DNA of 64,000 bases from Aliiglaciecola lipolytica (GTDB taxonomy: Bacteria > Pseudomonadota > Gammaproteobacteria > Enterobacterales > Alteromonadaceae). Made by a program: the position numbers and the translations under genes. Each line of letters starts with the position of its first letter. Within the stretch, counting starts at the first letter, position 1. Below the pieces are notes generated by a model. The model ran no database searches and was not told the origin of the DNA. It saw nothing but the letters and a program-made list of their open reading frames with translations. Location: NCBI RefSeq assembly GCF_018860635.1, contig NZ_JAHKPT010000004.1, forward strand, positions 363,617 through 427,616. The letters run 5' to 3'. Shown here piece by piece: positions 1 to 11,744 of this stretch.

Positions 1-300
1 CCAAAGCCCTTGCTGCATAAGCAACAAAGTATCCACAGAGAACGTTGAGAAGGTAGTAAAAGCACCGAGTAAACCGATACCAATTGCAGTTCGCCATAAC
101 ACTATTTCTATTTGGCCGTGTTCAATTAACGCGTACACCAAACCAAGAAAAAACGAACCAACCACATTGACCAGCAGTGTACCAAAAGGAAAGCCTTTAC
201 CAAACCATTGCAGCATCATTTGTGAAAGAAAAAAGCGCATGCACGCACCAACTGCCCCACCTGCAGCGATATAACTATAAATAGCGATACTGTGCGTCAT
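1..300 (-). CDS. crcB: Fluoride channel CrcB/FluC, C-terminus cut by window edge
   Basis: Small inner-membrane protein that exports fluoride as a dual-topology dimer (family knowledge). I read 100 codons from the ATG at 300 leftwards without a stop, so the last 20-30 residues lie outside the window. Visible family marks are the N-terminal GGAVGA stretch, a hydrophobic helix with [12 protein letters not shown] and the diagnostic GAFTTFSTF motif with the channel phenylalanines. It lies 11 bp downstream of rarA on the same strand and probably ends the ftsK-lolA-rarA-crcB operon. No fluoride riboswitch was noticed, as expected for an operon-internal gene. Confidence 0.93.
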   Translation of the reverse strand, partial: MTHSIAIYSYIAAGGAVGACMRFFLSQMMLQWFGKGFPFGTLLVNVVGSFFLGLVYALIEHGQIEIVLWRTAIGIGLLGAFTTFSTFSVDTLLLMQQGLW

Positions 301-311
301 TAATTGCCCTT

Positions 312-1619
312 TTACTGTTTACCATCTAAATCTTTTAGGAAACGTAATTTAGCCTTAATTTTTGTCTCAAGTCCACGTTCAACTGGTTGATAATACTCAG
401 TATCGGGCATTTCTTCAGGAAAATAATTTTCACCGGCAGCATATGCGTGGGGTTCATTGTGGGCATAACGATAATCTTTGCCGTACCCCAAATCAGCCAT
501 TATCTTAGTAGGAGCATTCCGTAAATGTGCCGGTACTGGATAATCAGGCTTGTCTTTTACATCAGCCATGGCCGCCTTGAATGCGGTGTAAACGGCGTTA
601 CTTTTTGCAGCACAAGCACAATAAATAGTGGCTTGCGCAATGGCTCTTTCGCCTTCCGCTGCACCCACCCTATGGTAGATATCCCATGCATTTAGGCAAA
701 CCTGCATGGCTCTGGGATCGGCATTGCCAATATCTTCAGTGGATATCGCTAAAAGTCGCCTTGCTACTGCTAATGCGTCGCCACCGGCGGTTAATATTCT
801 GGCGTACCAATACAAAGCACCATCAGCAGAAGATCCTCGAACGGATTTATGAAACGCAGACAACATGTCATAAAATAGATCTCCTCCTTTATCAAATTGT
901 GAGACTTTTTCTCCCACAGCTTGAGCGACGGTTTCAATATCAACAATGCCCTCTTGCGCAAAATCCACGCTTAGTTCTAAATAATTGAGCAATCGACGAG
1001 CGTCGCCGCCAGCCAATTCTATTAGGCGTTTTTGAGCAACTGCATCAATTTGAATCGTTTGATTGCCTAAACCATTCACTTTGTCTTTCAAAGCCTGTTC
1101 TATAACCTGTTGTAGGTCTTGATGACTTAATGCTTGTAGAACATAGACTCGGGCACGAGACAACAACGCATTATTTAGTTCAAAAGAAGGGTTTTCTGTG
1201 GTCGCACCAATAAATGTCACAGTGCCGTCTTCAATAAAAGGCAAAAACGCATCCTGCTGAGCTTTGTTGAAACGATGGACCTCGTCTACAAACAATATGG
1301 TACGTTTGCTTTTTACCGCGGCATGCTGCTTGGCGACTTCAATTGCACTGCGGATGTCTTTGACCCCTGAGGTAACCGCAGAAATGCGTTCAATGTGAGC
1401 GTCACAATGGCTAGCAATAATCTCGGCTAACGTTGTCTTACCGGTACCTGGTGGCCCCCACAGAATCATTGAATGACAATTGCCGTTCTCTAATGATTTT
1501 CGTAACGGTTTATTCGGACCGATAATGTGTTGTTGACCAACGTATTGGTCAACCGTTTTGGGCCGCATTTTGGCCGCTAAAGGTTCAAATGAGGGAGTAT
1601 CGTTAAAATCCAATTCCAT
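312..1619 (-). CDS. rarA: Replication-associated recombination protein A (RarA/MgsA), AAA+ ATPase
   Basis: Clamp-loader-like AAA+ ATPase that acts at stalled replication forks and binds SSB (family knowledge). In the 435 residues I see Walker [10 protein letters not shown] at about 55-63, Walker B with VDEVHRF at about 111-117, sensor I region GATTENPSF at about 138-146 and the sensor II/oligomerisation half including [13 protein letters not shown]. Length matches the usual 430-450. The start is the ATG at 1619, 2 bp after the lolA stop, so translation is probably coupled. The operon order ftsK-lolA-rarA is common in gammaproteobacteria. Confidence 0.96.
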   Translation of the reverse strand: MELDFNDTPSFEPLAAKMRPKTVDQYVGQQHIIGPNKPLRKSLENGNCHSMILWGPPGTGKTTLAEIIASHCDAHIERISAVTSGVKDIRSAIEVAKQHAAVKSKRTILFVDEVHRFNKAQQDAFLPFIEDGTVTFIGATTENPSFELNNALLSRARVYVLQALSHQDLQQVIEQALKDKVNGLGNQTIQIDAVAQKRLIELAGGDARRLLNYLELSVDFAQEGIVDIETVAQAVGEKVSQFDKGGDLFYDMLSAFHKSVRGSSADGALYWYARILTAGGDALAVARRLLAISTEDIGNADPRAMQVCLNAWDIYHRVGAAEGERAIAQATIYCACAAKSNAVYTAFKAAMADVKDKPDYPVPAHLRNAPTKIMADLGYGKDYRYAHNEPHAYAAGENYFPEEMPDTEYYQPVERGLETKIKAKLRFLKDLDGKQ

Positions 1620-1621
1620 TT

Positions 1622-2266
1622 TTAGCGTTGATCGTCCAAATCAAAACCATCGGGAATGGTAAAAACGAATTGTTCATCACCGATATTAATATTCTGTTTT
1701 ACATCTGAGAAAGTCAACTGGCTGGTTTGTTGTTGGCGATCGATAAAACTCAACTGACTCAGCTGATTATTTTCAAATTTTAATTTTAATTCGCTAATTT
1801 GCGATTCTGGCGATATTGCAATAATACTGTACACATCATTATCAGCGTAAGTAATAGTAAATTCTGACCACTGCTCATTGCTTGGATTGGTCAATAATAC
1901 AATGGGGTTGTTGGACACAGAATCGGCTTGGTTAATCGCTGTTACTTGTTCAACAAAAGGGTCTGAATACCATAGTGTTGTGCCATCAGCGACCATCAGG
2001 TTTTCATCAGGAGAATTCACCTGCCAAATCATTAAGTTGGGTTGTTTCAATGTCATTTGACCGGAGGATTCTTGCACTAGTTCCCCCTGTCCATCAGTAA
2101 CTTTTTGTTCGAATGCAGCAGTAAAGGTTTTTAACGATAGTAATTTCTGTTTTAAATTTTCACTGGCATCTGGACTATCGCCTTGGTTCCCATGAGCGAC
2201 GCTGATACTCGAAAGCATCAAAATTCCGACAAATACGCAGTATGACTTGATTAATTTACTTCTCAT
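1622..2266 (-). CDS. lolA: Outer-membrane lipoprotein carrier protein LolA
   Basis: Periplasmic chaperone that takes lipoproteins from LolCDE and hands them to LolB at the outer membrane (family knowledge). The 214-residue product begins with a signal peptide (positive MRSK start, hydrophobic core, cleavage near residue 26 after SVAHG). The mature part has the LolA pattern: FTAAFEQKV, a GQMTLKQPN strand, the WQV..P block and [11 protein letters not shown] at the end. It starts 5 bp after ftsK and ends 2 bp before rarA, so it belongs to one transcription unit. Confidence 0.94.
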   Translation of the reverse strand: MRSKLIKSYCVFVGILMLSSISVAHGNQGDSPDASENLKQKLLSLKTFTAAFEQKVTDGQGELVQESSGQMTLKQPNLMIWQVNSPDENLMVADGTTLWYSDPFVEQVTAINQADSVSNNPIVLLTNPSNEQWSEFTITYADNDVYSIIAISPESQISELKLKFENNQLSQLSFIDRQQQTSQLTFSDVKQNINIGDEQFVFTIPDGFDLDDQR

Positions 2267-2271
2267 TTTGA

Positions 2272-4725
2272 TTAATCCTTTGGTGGCGGTGGTGCTAAAA
2301 CTTCACGAGTACCATTGTGACCCGCAGCACTTACGACGCCACTTTGTTCCATTTGTTCAACTAATCTTGCTGCGCGATTGTAACCAATTCTGAATTTTCG
2401 CTGCACACTGGAAACAGATGCCCGTCTAGATTCAGTAATAAACGCCACGGCTTCATCGTAAAACGCATCAAATTCCTGATCGGCTCCCTCTGGTTGCTCT
2501 CCAGGCAGCAAAACTTCTGCACTGCTTTCACCATTGAGTATTTCATCAATATAATTAGGTTCGCCCCGTTTCTTCCAATCTGCAACCACGGCATGTACTT
2601 CGTGATCATCAACAAAGGCTCCGTGTACCCGTGTGGGTACGCCTGTGCCAGGAGGTAAATACAACATATCCCCCATTCCCAACAACGACTCTGCTCCTTG
2701 TTGATCTAAGATGGTACGAGAATCAATTTTCGACGACACCTGAAAGGCAATACGGGTGGGAATATTGGCTTTAATTAGTCCAGTAATAACATCCACTGAA
2801 GGACGTTGTGTGGCAAGCACTAAGTGAATTCCTGCTGCCCTCGCCTTTTGCGCGATTCGAGCAATCAGTTCTTCCACTTTTTTCCCAACAATCATCATCA
2901 TGTCGGCAAATTCATCAACCACAACGACAATGGCTGGCAATTTTTCTAAATCGGGGGCAACGGTTTCCATACTTTCTTCGAATCGCCACAGTGGATCTTT
3001 GATAGGTTGTCCGTCTTCGATAGCTTGTTTAATTTTCGCGTTGTAGCCTTTAAGATTTCTAACTCCTAAAGCTGACATCAATCGATAACGACGTTCCATC
3101 TCGCCTACACACCATCTTAATGCATTCGCCGCTTCTTTCATGTCAGTTACCACTTCAGACAACAAATGCGGGATGCCTTCATAGACCGAGAGCTCTAGCA
3201 TCTTAGGATCAATCATTATCATACGCACATCTTCTGGAGATGATTTGTACAACAAACTGAGGATCATCACGTTGACCCCTACCGACTTACCGGACCCTGT
3301 GGTACCTGCAACTAATAAATGTGGCATTTTAGCTAAGTCCACAATCACAGGTTTACCCGATATATCGGCACCTAACACCATAGTCAGTGGCGAATCGTTG
3401 CCTTGGAAAGCTTGGCATGCGATAACCTCACTTAAACGTACCATGTCTCTATTTTTGTTCGGCAACTCTAATCCAATAACTGATTTGCCGGGGATAACTT
3501 CAACCACCCGAACGGACATTGCCGACATAGCACGAGCTAAATCTTTAGATAAGGCGGTAATTCGACTGACTTTCACGCCAGGTGCAAGGTCCAACTCAAA
3601 GCGCGTAATAACCGGACCTGGAAAAACTCCCACTACTTTAGCTTCAATATTAAAATCTAATAATTTTTCTTCCACTAGGCGGGAAACTATATCCAATTCT
3701 TCTTGGGTAATGGGGTTTTTAACTTTGTCAGCACGTTCTAACAAGTCAAATGAAGGTAACGGGCCTAAAGAATCATCGACCTCCCCTACTGGTTTTGCAT
3801 TGCCATTTAAATGAGGTGCTGTGGTGTTTTGTGTTTGTTTTTCAGCTTGAATATCAGCCGTGGGCTCTGCCTTAAACGGTTCTGGTTGCTCGGTGTTTTG
3901 TTTTTCTTTTTTACCGGTTATTTTCTTTTTAAGCTCAGACACCGACAAAATACTGGGTTTAGGCTCAGGTTTAGGTTGTTCAAATATTTCTTCAGGAATA
4001 GTAATCGTTGGCTCTACGGGAGTGGCTCGTTCAGCGGCCTTAAATGTAGTGATCTCTACGTCATTATCACTTGTTTCATTGCTAGCTGATTTAAAAGTTA
4101 ACCTTGCAATAGGACTTTGTTGAATTAGTTTTGGAGTGCGATATAAAAACAATCCCGACAAAATAGTTACTTCACCTAACTTATCGACGACCGTCACTAA
4201 GGAAATGCCAGTGACCAAGGTTATCCCCGTCAACAAAAAGCACAGTAACAGTAATGTAGTACCAACTAAACTAAAGTAAGGAATTAACGAACTACTGATT
4301 ACGTCTCCAATCATACCACCGGCAGAAAAATGGAAAATATCATCAAAGTTGATACTCAAAATACCTGAAATACCCACTAAAAATAATATTGAGCCAATAA
4401 TACGTAAGCCAATCGTTAAATAATCAATTTGTTCAATGCGTTTAACTTGCTGAAATAAAAACCAGCCAGTAAAGGCTATTATAAACGGCAAAATATACGC
4501 GAAGCGGCCAAAACTAAAAAATAGCACATCGGCAAACCAAGCACCTATAGGCCCTACCCAATTATGGATATTTCCTTGAAATCCAGCCTGAGACCAACTC
4601 GGGTCAGCACTATTAAAAGATGCTAAAGCAAGCAGAATAAAAAATGCGAAGGCACATGATAAAATCATGCCCACTTCCATTATTCGTTGTATTCCAGATA
4701 GACGCGCCATAAAACTATAATTCAA
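2272..4725 (-). CDS. ftsK: DNA translocase FtsK
   Basis: Septal DNA pump that clears chromosomes from the closing septum and activates XerCD at dif (family knowledge). The 817 residues show four to five N-terminal membrane helices (about 15-185), a low-complexity linker rich in P, E and K (about 225-320), the RecA-like motor with Walker A GTTGSGKS near residue 475 and Walker [12 protein letters not shown], and a C-terminal winged-helix gamma domain with [15 protein letters not shown] that reads KOPS sites. The linker is short compared with the 1329-residue E. coli protein, as in many marine relatives. It is the first gene of the lolA-rarA-crcB operon. Confidence 0.96.
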   Translation of the reverse strand: MNYSFMARLSGIQRIMEVGMILSCAFAFFILLALASFNSADPSWSQAGFQGNIHNWVGPIGAWFADVLFFSFGRFAYILPFIIAFTGWFLFQQVKRIEQIDYLTIGLRIIGSILFLVGISGILSINFDDIFHFSAGGMIGDVISSSLIPYFSLVGTTLLLLCFLLTGITLVTGISLVTVVDKLGEVTILSGLFLYRTPKLIQQSPIARLTFKSASNETSDNDVEITTFKAAERATPVEPTITIPEEIFEQPKPEPKPSILSVSELKKKITGKKEKQNTEQPEPFKAEPTADIQAEKQTQNTTAPHLNGNAKPVGEVDDSLGPLPSFDLLERADKVKNPITQEELDIVSRLVEEKLLDFNIEAKVVGVFPGPVITRFELDLAPGVKVSRITALSKDLARAMSAMSVRVVEVIPGKSVIGLELPNKNRDMVRLSEVIACQAFQGNDSPLTMVLGADISGKPVIVDLAKMPHLLVAGTTGSGKSVGVNVMILSLLYKSSPEDVRMIMIDPKMLELSVYEGIPHLLSEVVTDMKEAANALRWCVGEMERRYRLMSALGVRNLKGYNAKIKQAIEDGQPIKDPLWRFEESMETVAPDLEKLPAIVVVVDEFADMMMIVGKKVEELIARIAQKARAAGIHLVLATQRPSVDVITGLIKANIPTRIAFQVSSKIDSRTILDQQGAESLLGMGDMLYLPPGTGVPTRVHGAFVDDHEVHAVVADWKKRGEPNYIDEILNGESSAEVLLPGEQPEGADQEFDAFYDEAVAFITESRRASVSSVQRKFRIGYNRAARLVEQMEQSGVVSAAGHNGTREVLAPPPPKD

Positions 4726-4805
4726 TTCTAGGTATTATTTTTCTACCCATACCTTACCAGTGACAGTGCCAAAATCCTAGTTAATGCTCTCCCATTGAGT
4801 GCTAT

Positions 4806-5291
4806 TTACTTCAGATTGATTTTAATTTGAGCAGTATGCTTAACTTCTTCCATAACCACATAAGTTCGTGATTCGCTGACACCAGGTAAACGCAATAATG
4901 TATCCCCTAGTAATTTTCGATAACTAGACATATCCGCGACTCTAGCTTTAAGTAAAAAATCAAAGTTGCCAGAAACTAGATGGCATTCTTGAATATCATC
5001 ATGTTTTCTCACCGCCGTAGAAAATTCTTCGAAAATATCCACACTGGTTTTGCTTAACGTAATTTCCACAAAAACTAACATTGCAGCGCCTAACTTTTGT
5101 GGATCAAGTTGTGCGTAATAACCTGTGATATACCCTTGTTGTTCTAAACGCTTAACCCTTTCTAGACAAGGGCTGGCGCTTAATCCAACGGATTTAGCCA
5201 AATCGACATTTGAAATTTTTCCATTTTTTTGTAATTCAATCAGGATGTTACGATCGATTCTGTCGAGGTGTTTTGGGGTTTTTACCAGCAT
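4806..5291 (-). CDS. lrp: Leucine-responsive regulatory protein family (Lrp) regulator
   Basis: Lrp/AsnC-family transcription factor. The 161-residue protein has an N-terminal winged HTH (LDRIDRNILIELQKNGKISN then VDLAKSVGLSASPCLERVKRLE) and a C-terminal RAM effector domain (VEITLSK...VSGNFDFLLKARV). Similarity to classical Lrp, including AQLDPQKLGAAML, suggests the global regulator rather than an AsnC paralogue. It is divergent from alanine dehydrogenase with a 129-bp shared control region, the usual arrangement for an Lrp-type protein activating ald in response to alanine (inference). Confidence 0.9.
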   Translation of the reverse strand: MLVKTPKHLDRIDRNILIELQKNGKISNVDLAKSVGLSASPCLERVKRLEQQGYITGYYAQLDPQKLGAAMLVFVEITLSKTSVDIFEEFSTAVRKHDDIQECHLVSGNFDFLLKARVADMSSYRKLLGDTLLRLPGVSESRTYVVMEEVKHTAQIKINLK

Positions 5292-5420
5292 TATTTAAAA
5301 CCGCATATCATTAATTTATCAGTATAATATACTGCATAACGCATAAAAACAGAACAAAAGTTTTTTTAATGTCGCATATACTGCGTGCCTATTCTTGCAA
5401 TTCAAAAGGTTGGGTTAAAA
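5292..5420. promoter_or_regulatory. Divergent lrp/ald control region with near-palindromes
   Basis: AT-rich spacer between the two divergent genes. It contains the near-palindrome CAGTATAATATACTG at 5320-5334 with a TATAAT inside, and the block ATACTGC recurs at 5329-5335 and 5378-5384. CGCATA occurs three times. Such degenerate, repeated half-sites fit Lrp-type binding, so autoregulation and ald activation from here are plausible. The assignment to Lrp is inference. Confidence 0.45.
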
Positions 5421-6551
5421 ATGCTAATTGGAGTTCCTAAGGAAATTAAAAATCATGAGTACCGTGTTGGATTAACACCTGCTGCGACAAAAGAGTTTGT
5501 CACACATGGCCACGAAGTACTGATAGAAAACAATGCTGGCGCTTCAATAGGGTTTGATAATGATCAGTATATTGCTGCTGGTGCGGTAATTATTGACACA
5601 GCAGAAGAAATCTTTGCCCGTGCAGAAATGATTGTGAAAGTAAAAGAGCCACAACCTAACGAATGTAAAATGCTTCGTGAAGGCCAGACCCTTTATACTT
5701 ACTTGCATCTAGCACCTGATCCAACCCAAACGGAGCTATTAGTTGCATCTGGCGCAACCTGTATCGCCTATGAAACGGTTACAGACAATAGAAACGGTTT
5801 ACCTCTTCTGGCTCCGATGAGTGAAGTTGCCGGCAGAATGTCTGTACAAGCAGGCGCTCATTATCTTGAAAAAGCACAAGGTGGTAGCGGCACACTACTT
5901 GGTGGTGTTCCAGGCGTAGCTCCAGGTAAAGTACTAGTAATTGGTGGTGGTGTTGTGGGCACTAATGCTGCCAAAATGGCAATTGGCCTTGGTGCTGATG
6001 TCACAATTTTAGATCGTTCATTAACTCGTTTACGCGAATTAGACGATATTTTTGCTAACCAAGTGAAAACCGTCTATTCAACCATAGATGCAATAGATTA
6101 CTATTCGTCAAAAGCCGATTTGGTCGTTGGAGCAGTCTTAATTCCAGGAGCGGCAGCACCTAAACTACTTAGCAAAGAACATATTGCTAACATGAAAGAG
6201 GGTTCAGTTGTGGTTGATGTGGCAATAGATCAAGGTGGCTGTTTTGCAACCTCAAAAGCTACAACTCATCAAGATCCTGTCTACATCGTTGATGGTGTTG
6301 TCCATTACTGCGTTGCTAATATGCCCGGTGGCGTAGCAAGAACATCAACTATGGCATTGAATAATGCAACACTACCTTTCGGTTTGGCATTAGCCAATAA
6401 AGGACCAAAACAAGCAATGCTTGATGATGTTCACTTGTTAAATGGATTGAATGTCCATAAAGGCAAAGTGACATATAAAGCAGTGGTTGACGCCTTAGGT
6501 AAAGAGTTAAATCTAGAATATATGGACGCACGTGCAGCACTAGAAATGTAA
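5421..6551 (+). CDS. ald: Alanine dehydrogenase
   Basis: NAD-dependent oxidative deamination of L-alanine to pyruvate and ammonia in the cytosol. I chose the ATG at 5421, preceded by AAAAGG, giving 376 residues and the family N-terminus [18 protein letters not shown]; a GTG at 5385 would add 12 residues without family support. Visible are the substrate-site lysine region MIVKVKEPQ, the catalytic histidine in YTYLHLAPD, the Rossmann motif [15 protein letters not shown] and the signature [19 protein letters not shown]. It is transcribed alone and ends at a strong hairpin terminator. Confidence 0.95.
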   Translation: MLIGVPKEIKNHEYRVGLTPAATKEFVTHGHEVLIENNAGASIGFDNDQYIAAGAVIIDTAEEIFARAEMIVKVKEPQPNECKMLREGQTLYTYLHLAPDPTQTELLVASGATCIAYETVTDNRNGLPLLAPMSEVAGRMSVQAGAHYLEKAQGGSGTLLGGVPGVAPGKVLVIGGGVVGTNAAKMAIGLGADVTILDRSLTRLRELDDIFANQVKTVYSTIDAIDYYSSKADLVVGAVLIPGAAAPKLLSKEHIANMKEGSVVVDVAIDQGGCFATSKATTHQDPVYIVDGVVHYCVANMPGGVARTSTMALNNATLPFGLALANKGPKQAMLDDVHLLNGLNVHKGKVTYKAVVDALGKELNLEYMDARAALEM

Positions 6552-6575
6552 TATTGACTATTACACGTCACACAC

Positions 6576-6604
6576 AAAAAAGCTGCTTTTAAAGCAGCTT
6601 TTTT
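6576..6604. terminator. Bidirectional rho-independent terminator between ald and pyrF
   Basis: Perfect stem AAAAAGCTGC / GCAGCTTTTT around a short AT loop, with A and T tracts on the two sides. It can end ald (+) and the pyrF operon (-), which converge here. Confidence 0.88.
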
Positions 6605-6625
6605 ATTGTTTCTAATTTAAATACT

Positions 6626-7321
6626 CTAAGCAACTGATAGATTAATATCCAATAACGCTCTTAGAGGATCGGCAGCCTGAGTAATTGGTCGGCCAATAAC
6701 CATGTAATTAACCCCTGCTAATATTGCTTCAGGAGGTGTCATCACTCGCTGTTGGTCACCTTTATCAGACCCTAAAGGTCGAATACCGGGAGTAACCAAT
6801 AGAAAATCTTTATCTAAGGAGCTTCTCAGAATCGGGGCTTCTTGTGCGGAACACACTACCCCATCTAACCCACAATTTTTTGTCAGCTTAGCCAGTCTTA
6901 AAACCTGTTGCTCAGGAGAATCTTTTATTCCAATTGCATTAAGTTGACTCTGTTCCATACTGGTGAGCACTGTCACTGCTATCAGTTTAGGTTGGTCCGC
7001 CCCTAGTGTAGCTAGTTGAGTTTTGGCGTTTTCCATCATTTTAGGACCACCGGAAGCATGCACATTTAACATCCATACTCCCAAGTCGGCCGCTGCCAAA
7101 CATGCTTTGCCGACAGTGTTTGGAATGTCATGGAATTTAAGATCTAGAAAAACATCAAACCCCCTGTTAACTAATTCCTTTACAAACTCAGGACCAAAAT
7201 AGGTAAACATTTCTTTACCGATCTTTAATTTGCATAAATTACTATCAAGTTGGCTAACTAAATTTAATGCTTTGGCCCTGTTATCAAAATCTAATGCAAC
7301 TATGACTCTTGTATCACTCAT
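6626..7321 (-). CDS. pyrF: Orotidine 5'-phosphate decarboxylase
   Basis: Last step of UMP synthesis: OMP to UMP plus CO2. The 231 residues have the pyrF barrel start VIVALDFDN, the catalytic signature [14 protein letters not shown] (Asp and Lys of the D-x-K-x-x-D array), LTSMEQSQL and the phosphate-gripper [20 protein letters not shown] followed by VIGRPIT. Length is standard. It follows lapB by 7 bp, as in E. coli, and ends at the shared terminator. Confidence 0.96.
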   Translation of the reverse strand: MSDTRVIVALDFDNRAKALNLVSQLDSNLCKLKIGKEMFTYFGPEFVKELVNRGFDVFLDLKFHDIPNTVGKACLAAADLGVWMLNVHASGGPKMMENAKTQLATLGADQPKLIAVTVLTSMEQSQLNAIGIKDSPEQQVLRLAKLTKNCGLDGVVCSAQEAPILRSSLDKDFLLVTPGIRPLGSDKGDQQRVMTPPEAILAGVNYMVIGRPITQAADPLRALLDINLSVA

Positions 7322-7328
7322 AAATCGA

Positions 7329-8498
7329 CTATTCTCCGTCTAACCCTTTAATTGGTTTTACCACACCCCATTTCTTACATGATGGACACAACCAATGTAT
7401 TTGACGTCCGGAAAAACCGCAACTCAAACAACGATACTTTGGCCGCATTTTAATTTGTTCTTCTACCAATCCTTTAACCATTGTCAGACTCTCACGGGTT
7501 TTATCGTCGACTTCGTCTTCAATAAAAAAGCCCATCAGGGTTTTAAAGCCTTTCATGGTTGGCGTTTTTTTCAATTGGTCGAACAATACCGTTTCCGCAG
7601 TCTCAGTATTCTCTTTTTTAGCTAACAATTTCACTTTTGCTAAATACGAAGTCGCACATTGCTGCCAATATAAATCTAAAACCGCTTCTAATTGAGCATC
7701 ATTATTGAGCTTCTCAGCACATTGTTCTAGTTTAGGTACTGCTTCGCTAAACCAACTGATGTCGCGAACAGGCACTTCTTTTAAATAATCGAAGGCTTTT
7801 TGATAATCACCCTGTTGAATGGATAGATCGCCTAAAATCAACCAAGGCCTTACCCCGTGTTCATAAGCCGCAATTGCTTTTTGTAGCGATTTTTCAGCTG
7901 TTTCATATTTCTCTTGTTTGATCATTTTTAATGCTTGTTCACAATAAAAATGAGAAATACGTATACACAATACATCGCTATCACCGTGACAATCCATCAT
8001 ACGCTCACCAAGCTCTATCGCTCTATCCCACTCTTTTGTAGTTTGATAGATGCTAAATAGATGCTGTTGGGCGTCTAGGAAATGTTTATCACTGTCCAAT
8101 AATTCTAAAAAGGCATTTTCGGCGCGCTCTAAAAAGCCCGCCATCATATAATCTTTACCAAGCTCTCGTAGCGCTTGTCTATTTTGTGATTCGGACAATT
8201 CTTGTTTACTAACCAAATTCTGGTGCACACGAATAGCACGATCTAACTCACCACGATGTCTGAAGAAATTTCCCATAGCTATATGAGTTTCAACGGTATC
8301 ACTGTCTAAGCTCATCATTTTCATTAATGTATCAACCGCTTTATCTGGTTGATCAGACAATAAAAAGTTTAAACCTTTAAAGTAATGTCGAGAGAGAATA
8401 CTGGATTGTTTGCGCTGTGCTTGACGGACGCTATTGCGTCCCATGACATAACCATAACCAGCAGCAACAGGAAGTAATAAAAAAAGTAATTCAAGCAT
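7329..8498 (-). CDS. lapB: Lipopolysaccharide assembly protein B (LapB/YciM)
   Basis: Inner-membrane-anchored TPR protein that presents LpxC to FtsH and so limits LPS synthesis (family knowledge). The 389 residues show one N-terminal membrane segment (about 1-18), a run of TPR units (for example [20 protein letters not shown] and [20 protein letters not shown]) and a C-terminal rubredoxin-like zinc/iron knuckle C-x2-C...C-x2-C (CLSCGF...CPSCKKWG). It follows lapA by 5 bp. Confidence 0.94.
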   Translation of the reverse strand: MLELLFLLLPVAAGYGYVMGRNSVRQAQRKQSSILSRHYFKGLNFLLSDQPDKAVDTLMKMMSLDSDTVETHIAMGNFFRHRGELDRAIRVHQNLVSKQELSESQNRQALRELGKDYMMAGFLERAENAFLELLDSDKHFLDAQQHLFSIYQTTKEWDRAIELGERMMDCHGDSDVLCIRISHFYCEQALKMIKQEKYETAEKSLQKAIAAYEHGVRPWLILGDLSIQQGDYQKAFDYLKEVPVRDISWFSEAVPKLEQCAEKLNNDAQLEAVLDLYWQQCATSYLAKVKLLAKKENTETAETVLFDQLKKTPTMKGFKTLMGFFIEDEVDDKTRESLTMVKGLVEEQIKMRPKYRCLSCGFSGRQIHWLCPSCKKWGVVKPIKGLDGE

Positions 8499-8503
8499 CC
8501 AGA

Positions 8504-8764
8504 TTAACTACTTGCAATGTCAGTTGTGCGATTACGTTTCTGTAACCGATTGATGCGCCATTTTAATTTAAGCCAAACAAGTGTGAAAACTAACGAGCTA
8601 AATATTACGCCGGCAGCAAAAAAAGACATTAATAAAATTGAGAGGCGCATTTCCATGGTACCCATTAAATAATCAAACATCACGGCTTGATCATTTTTTG
8701 CACCTAAAAGTGATGCTACCAGCATGATAATAATGAAAATGATAACGATCAGGAATATTTTCAA
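8504..8764 (-). CDS. lapA: Lipopolysaccharide assembly protein A (LapA/YciS)
   Basis: 86-residue protein with two membrane helices (about 3-20 and 43-65) separated by the family stretch NDQAVMFDYLMG, and a basic tail (KLKWRINRLQKRNR). LapA works with LapB in LPS assembly at the inner membrane. It lies directly upstream of lapB on the same strand. The 138-bp gap to ihfB contains the ihfB terminator, so lapA-lapB-pyrF may have its own promoter. Confidence 0.9.
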   Translation of the reverse strand: MKIFLIVIIFIIIMLVASLLGAKNDQAVMFDYLMGTMEMRLSILLMSFFAAGVIFSSLVFTLVWLKLKWRINRLQKRNRTTDIASS

Positions 8765-8854
8765 TCTTAAACCTCAAATTGTTAAGGAAAAAACGCTTAT
8801 TAAGCGGTATCAAAGCTTATAGTACAAAACTATGTACCTAGTTGTCACCCAAAC

Positions 8855-8888
8855 AAAAACGGCACTCTAAAAAGAGTGCCGTTTTTTT
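8855..8888 (-). terminator. Rho-independent terminator of ihfB
   Basis: Stem ACGGCACTCT / AGAGTGCCGT with a short A/T loop and T-runs on both sides, 15-20 bp past the ihfB stop. It should end the rpsA-ihfB transcript before lapA. Confidence 0.88.
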
Positions 8889-8902
8889 AAAATAAAATAA
8901 TC

Positions 8903-9193
8903 TTAATGTGCCAGACCTTCGTTAACACGTTCACGCAATTCCTTACCAGGTTTAAAGTGAGGAACGTATTTACCTTCCAGTTTAACCGTTTCACCTGTTT
9001 TAGGGTTACGGCCAACGCGAGGAGCACGAAAATGCAACGAGAAACTACCAAAGCCACGTATCTCTATGCGATCACCCTTTTGAAGGGTTTGCGCCATTTG
9101 CTCTAGCATCTCTTTAATTGCAGACTCAACATCCTTAGCAGGAACGTGACGAGCTTTATCGGCGAGCCTTTCAATAAGTTCTGATTTAGTCAT
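8903..9193 (-). CDS. ihfB: Integration host factor subunit beta
   Basis: 96-residue HU/IHF-fold DNA-bending protein. It has the beta-subunit start [11 protein letters not shown], the body motif [15 protein letters not shown] and the DNA-inserting arm [15 protein letters not shown] with its conserved proline. It pairs with IhfA (not in the window) to bend DNA in replication, recombination and transcription. It lies 81 bp downstream of rpsA, as in other gammaproteobacteria, and is followed by a strong terminator. Confidence 0.96.
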   Translation of the reverse strand: MTKSELIERLADKARHVPAKDVESAIKEMLEQMAQTLQKGDRIEIRGFGSFSLHFRAPRVGRNPKTGETVKLEGKYVPHFKPGKELRERVNEGLAH

Positions 9194-9274
9194 TAGAAAT
9201 CTCCGTTAATCAAAAATACTTTACCGATGAGACTGACAATCAGGCACTTTGGTTCAAGTGCCTGAGCATAAGTT

Positions 9275-10951
9275 TTATTCTTCGCCTTTAGCAGCTTTGA
9301 ATGCTTCGGCCATCGCGTTAGCAAATCCAGCATCATCTGGCTGTTGATTTACTTTTTCGATAGCTTCTTTCTCGTCTGCTTGGTCTTTCGCTTTAACCGA
9401 CAAGTTAACGATACGGTTCTTACGATCTACGCCCATAAATTTGGCTTCAAGATCATCACCTACATTAACAACTTCAGAAGCATCTTCTAAACGTTCAACT
9501 GTCAAATCACCAACACGAACGTAACCATCTACTTCTTCTGCCAAGTTAACCGTAACACCTTTAGCGTCTACAGCGGTAACCTTACCAGTAACGATAGCAC
9601 CTTTCTTGTTATCTGTCAGATACTTATTGAACGGATCTTCTTCAATCTGTTTAACACCTAGTGAAATACGCTCGCGCTCTGGGTCGACTTGCAATACCAC
9701 AGCTGAGATTTCATCACCTTTCTTGTATTCACGAACAGCGTCTTCGCCAGTCTTATTCCAAGAAATGTCAGACAAGTGAACTAGTCCGTCGATGCCGCCG
9801 TCAAGACCGATGAAGATACCGAAGTCAGTGATAGATTTGATCTTACCGCTAACCTTATCGTTCTTCTCGTGAGACTTAGCAAATTCTTCCCAAGGGTTAG
9901 CTTTACATTGCTTAAGACCTAGAGAAATACGACGACGTTCTTCGTCAATTTCAAGAACCATAACTTCAACAACATCACCTAGGTTAACAACCTTAGATGG
10001 GTGGATGTTTTTGTTAGTCCAATCCATTTCAGAAACGTGAACCAAACCTTCAACACCGTCTTCGATTTCAACAAAACAACCGTAGTCAGTAAGGTTAGTA
10101 ACCGCACCTGATAATTTAGAACCTTCAGGGTAACGGTTAGCAATTTCTTGCCAAGGATCGCTGCCCATTTGTTTCATACCAAGAGAAACACGAGACTTCT
10201 CTTTGTCGAACTTCAATACTTTAACGTTAATTTCGTCACCAACGTTAACGATTTCACTTGGGTGCTTAACGCGTTTCCAAGCCATATCAGTAATGTGAAG
10301 TAGACCGTCTACACCGCCTAGGTCAACGAATGCACCGTAGTCAGTAAGGTTCTTAACGATACCTTTAACTTCATGGCCTTCTTCAAGGTTAGCAAGTATT
10401 TGATCACGTTCTGCGCTGCTTTCAGCTTCGATAACAGCACGACGAGAAACTACAACGTTGTTACGTTTAGCATCTAACTTGATAACTTTAAATTCTAATT
10501 CTTTACCTTCAAGGTGAGTTGTGTCGCGAACTGGGCGAACATCAACCAATGAACCAGGCAAGAATGCGCGCACTGTATTCACTTCAACAGTAAAGCCACC
10601 TTTGACTTTGCCATTGATAACACCAATGATGGTTTCTTTTTCTTCGTAAGCTTTTTCAAGTTCTACCCAAGCTTCATGACGCTTAGCTTTTTCTCTGGAT
10701 AGAATAGTCTCACCAAAACCGTCTTCAACCGCGTCTAAAGCAACATCTACTGTGTCGCCAATGGCTACTTCAAGGACGCCTTCAGCGTTTTTGAATTGCT
10801 CTACGGGAATTGCGCTTTCAGATTTAAGACCTGCATCAACAAGAACAATGTCTTTATCAATTGATACGATAGTACCTTTAACGATGGCACCAGGACGTGT
10901 TTCAAGTTCTTTTAAACTTTCTTCAAATAAATCAGCAAAATTTTCAGTCAT
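9275..10951 (-). CDS. rpsA: 30S ribosomal protein S1
   Basis: Ribosomal mRNA-binding protein needed for initiation on most structured or weak-SD messages. The 558 residues contain six S1/OB domains, recognised by repeated [23 protein letters not shown] segments and D/E-R-x-R-I-S-L-G/N-L ends. Length equals that of E. coli S1 (557). The order cmk-rpsA-ihfB is conserved. Codon use is strongly biased, as for other highly expressed genes. Confidence 0.97.
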   Translation of the reverse strand: MTENFADLFEESLKELETRPGAIVKGTIVSIDKDIVLVDAGLKSESAIPVEQFKNAEGVLEVAIGDTVDVALDAVEDGFGETILSREKAKRHEAWVELEKAYEEKETIIGVINGKVKGGFTVEVNTVRAFLPGSLVDVRPVRDTTHLEGKELEFKVIKLDAKRNNVVVSRRAVIEAESSAERDQILANLEEGHEVKGIVKNLTDYGAFVDLGGVDGLLHITDMAWKRVKHPSEIVNVGDEINVKVLKFDKEKSRVSLGMKQMGSDPWQEIANRYPEGSKLSGAVTNLTDYGCFVEIEDGVEGLVHVSEMDWTNKNIHPSKVVNLGDVVEVMVLEIDEERRRISLGLKQCKANPWEEFAKSHEKNDKVSGKIKSITDFGIFIGLDGGIDGLVHLSDISWNKTGEDAVREYKKGDEISAVVLQVDPERERISLGVKQIEEDPFNKYLTDNKKGAIVTGKVTAVDAKGVTVNLAEEVDGYVRVGDLTVERLEDASEVVNVGDDLEAKFMGVDRKNRIVNLSVKAKDQADEKEAIEKVNQQPDDAGFANAMAEAFKAAKGEE

Positions 10952-11054
10952 AGATTACTTTAATAGTTACTTTTAAGTGTATCCACGAAAAATCCGATTA
11001 ACGTGGGGTTGTTGTTCATAACCAGATTAATCCGTTATCTGGCGGGTAGAGCAA
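10952..11054 (-). promoter_or_regulatory. rpsA leader with two hairpins
   Basis: The cmk-rpsA spacer can fold, on the minus strand, into CCAGAT...ATCTGG and CCACG...CGTGG stem-loops before an AT-rich start region. S1 is known to repress its own translation through a folded leader; assigning that role here is inference from position and structure. Confidence 0.4.
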
Positions 11055-11744
11055 TTAAAGAGCGCATTGGACACTAAGTTTTGAACCAACAAATTCTTTA
11101 ACCTTTTCAAGCACTTGCTCTACATTTAAGTGTGTAGAATCAAGCACTAATGCGTCATCAGCAGGTACCAACGGAGCAACACTTCGGTTAGCGTCTCGCT
11201 CGTCTCTTGCTTTGATATCGGTTAAAAGGCGCGCAATATTAACATCATGCCCCTTATCTTTCAACTGATTGTATCGTCTCTGGGCCCTTTCATCTGCACT
11301 AGCCGTTAGGAATATTTTGGCTTCTGCGTTAGGAAATACTACGGTTCCCATATCACGACCATCGGCAACTAAACCTGGCTCTTCTCGAAAAGCACGTTGA
11401 CGTCTTAATAATGCTTCGCGAATACGCGGTAAAGAAGCTACTTTAGAAGCAATACTGCCTACCTCTTCAGTGCGAATTTCATGGGTTACATCTTCGCCTT
11501 CAAGGATGACTTTACTGTCTTTGTTAGTGGTATTGAAGTTAACATCTAGACTACTGGCTAGAGGAAGCAGAGCATCTTCATCGTCAGGTTCAATTTGATG
11601 ATGGATCGCGGCAATCGCTAAAACACGATATATCGCGCCACTATCAAGGAAGTTCCAGCCTAGTGTTTTGGCCAATAACGCGCTCACTGTTCCCTTTCCT
11701 GCACCGCTAGGACCATCGATAGTGATGACTGGTGATACTTGCAT
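11055..11744 (-). CDS. cmk: Cytidylate kinase
   Basis: Phosphorylates CMP and dCMP with ATP. The 229 residues start with the P-loop region [19 protein letters not shown] (about 8-26) and continue with FLDSGAIYR, the CMP-binding insert, [14 protein letters not shown] and RAQRRYNQL...[14 protein letters not shown]. Length is typical. It precedes rpsA. The 183-bp gap back to aroA probably contains a promoter. Confidence 0.96.
   Translation of the reverse strand: MQVSPVITIDGPSGAGKGTVSALLAKTLGWNFLDSGAIYRVLAIAAIHHQIEPDDEDALLPLASSLDVNFNTTNKDSKVILEGEDVTHEIRTEEVGSIASKVASLPRIREALLRRQRAFREEPGLVADGRDMGTVVFPNAEAKIFLTASADERAQRRYNQLKDKGHDVNIARLLTDIKARDERDANRSVAPLVPADDALVLDSTHLNVEQVLEKVKEFVGSKLSVQCAL

Noticed and set aside
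3245..3814. 189-codon plus-strand frame inside ftsK
   Set aside because: Antisense shadow of a strongly conserved gene.
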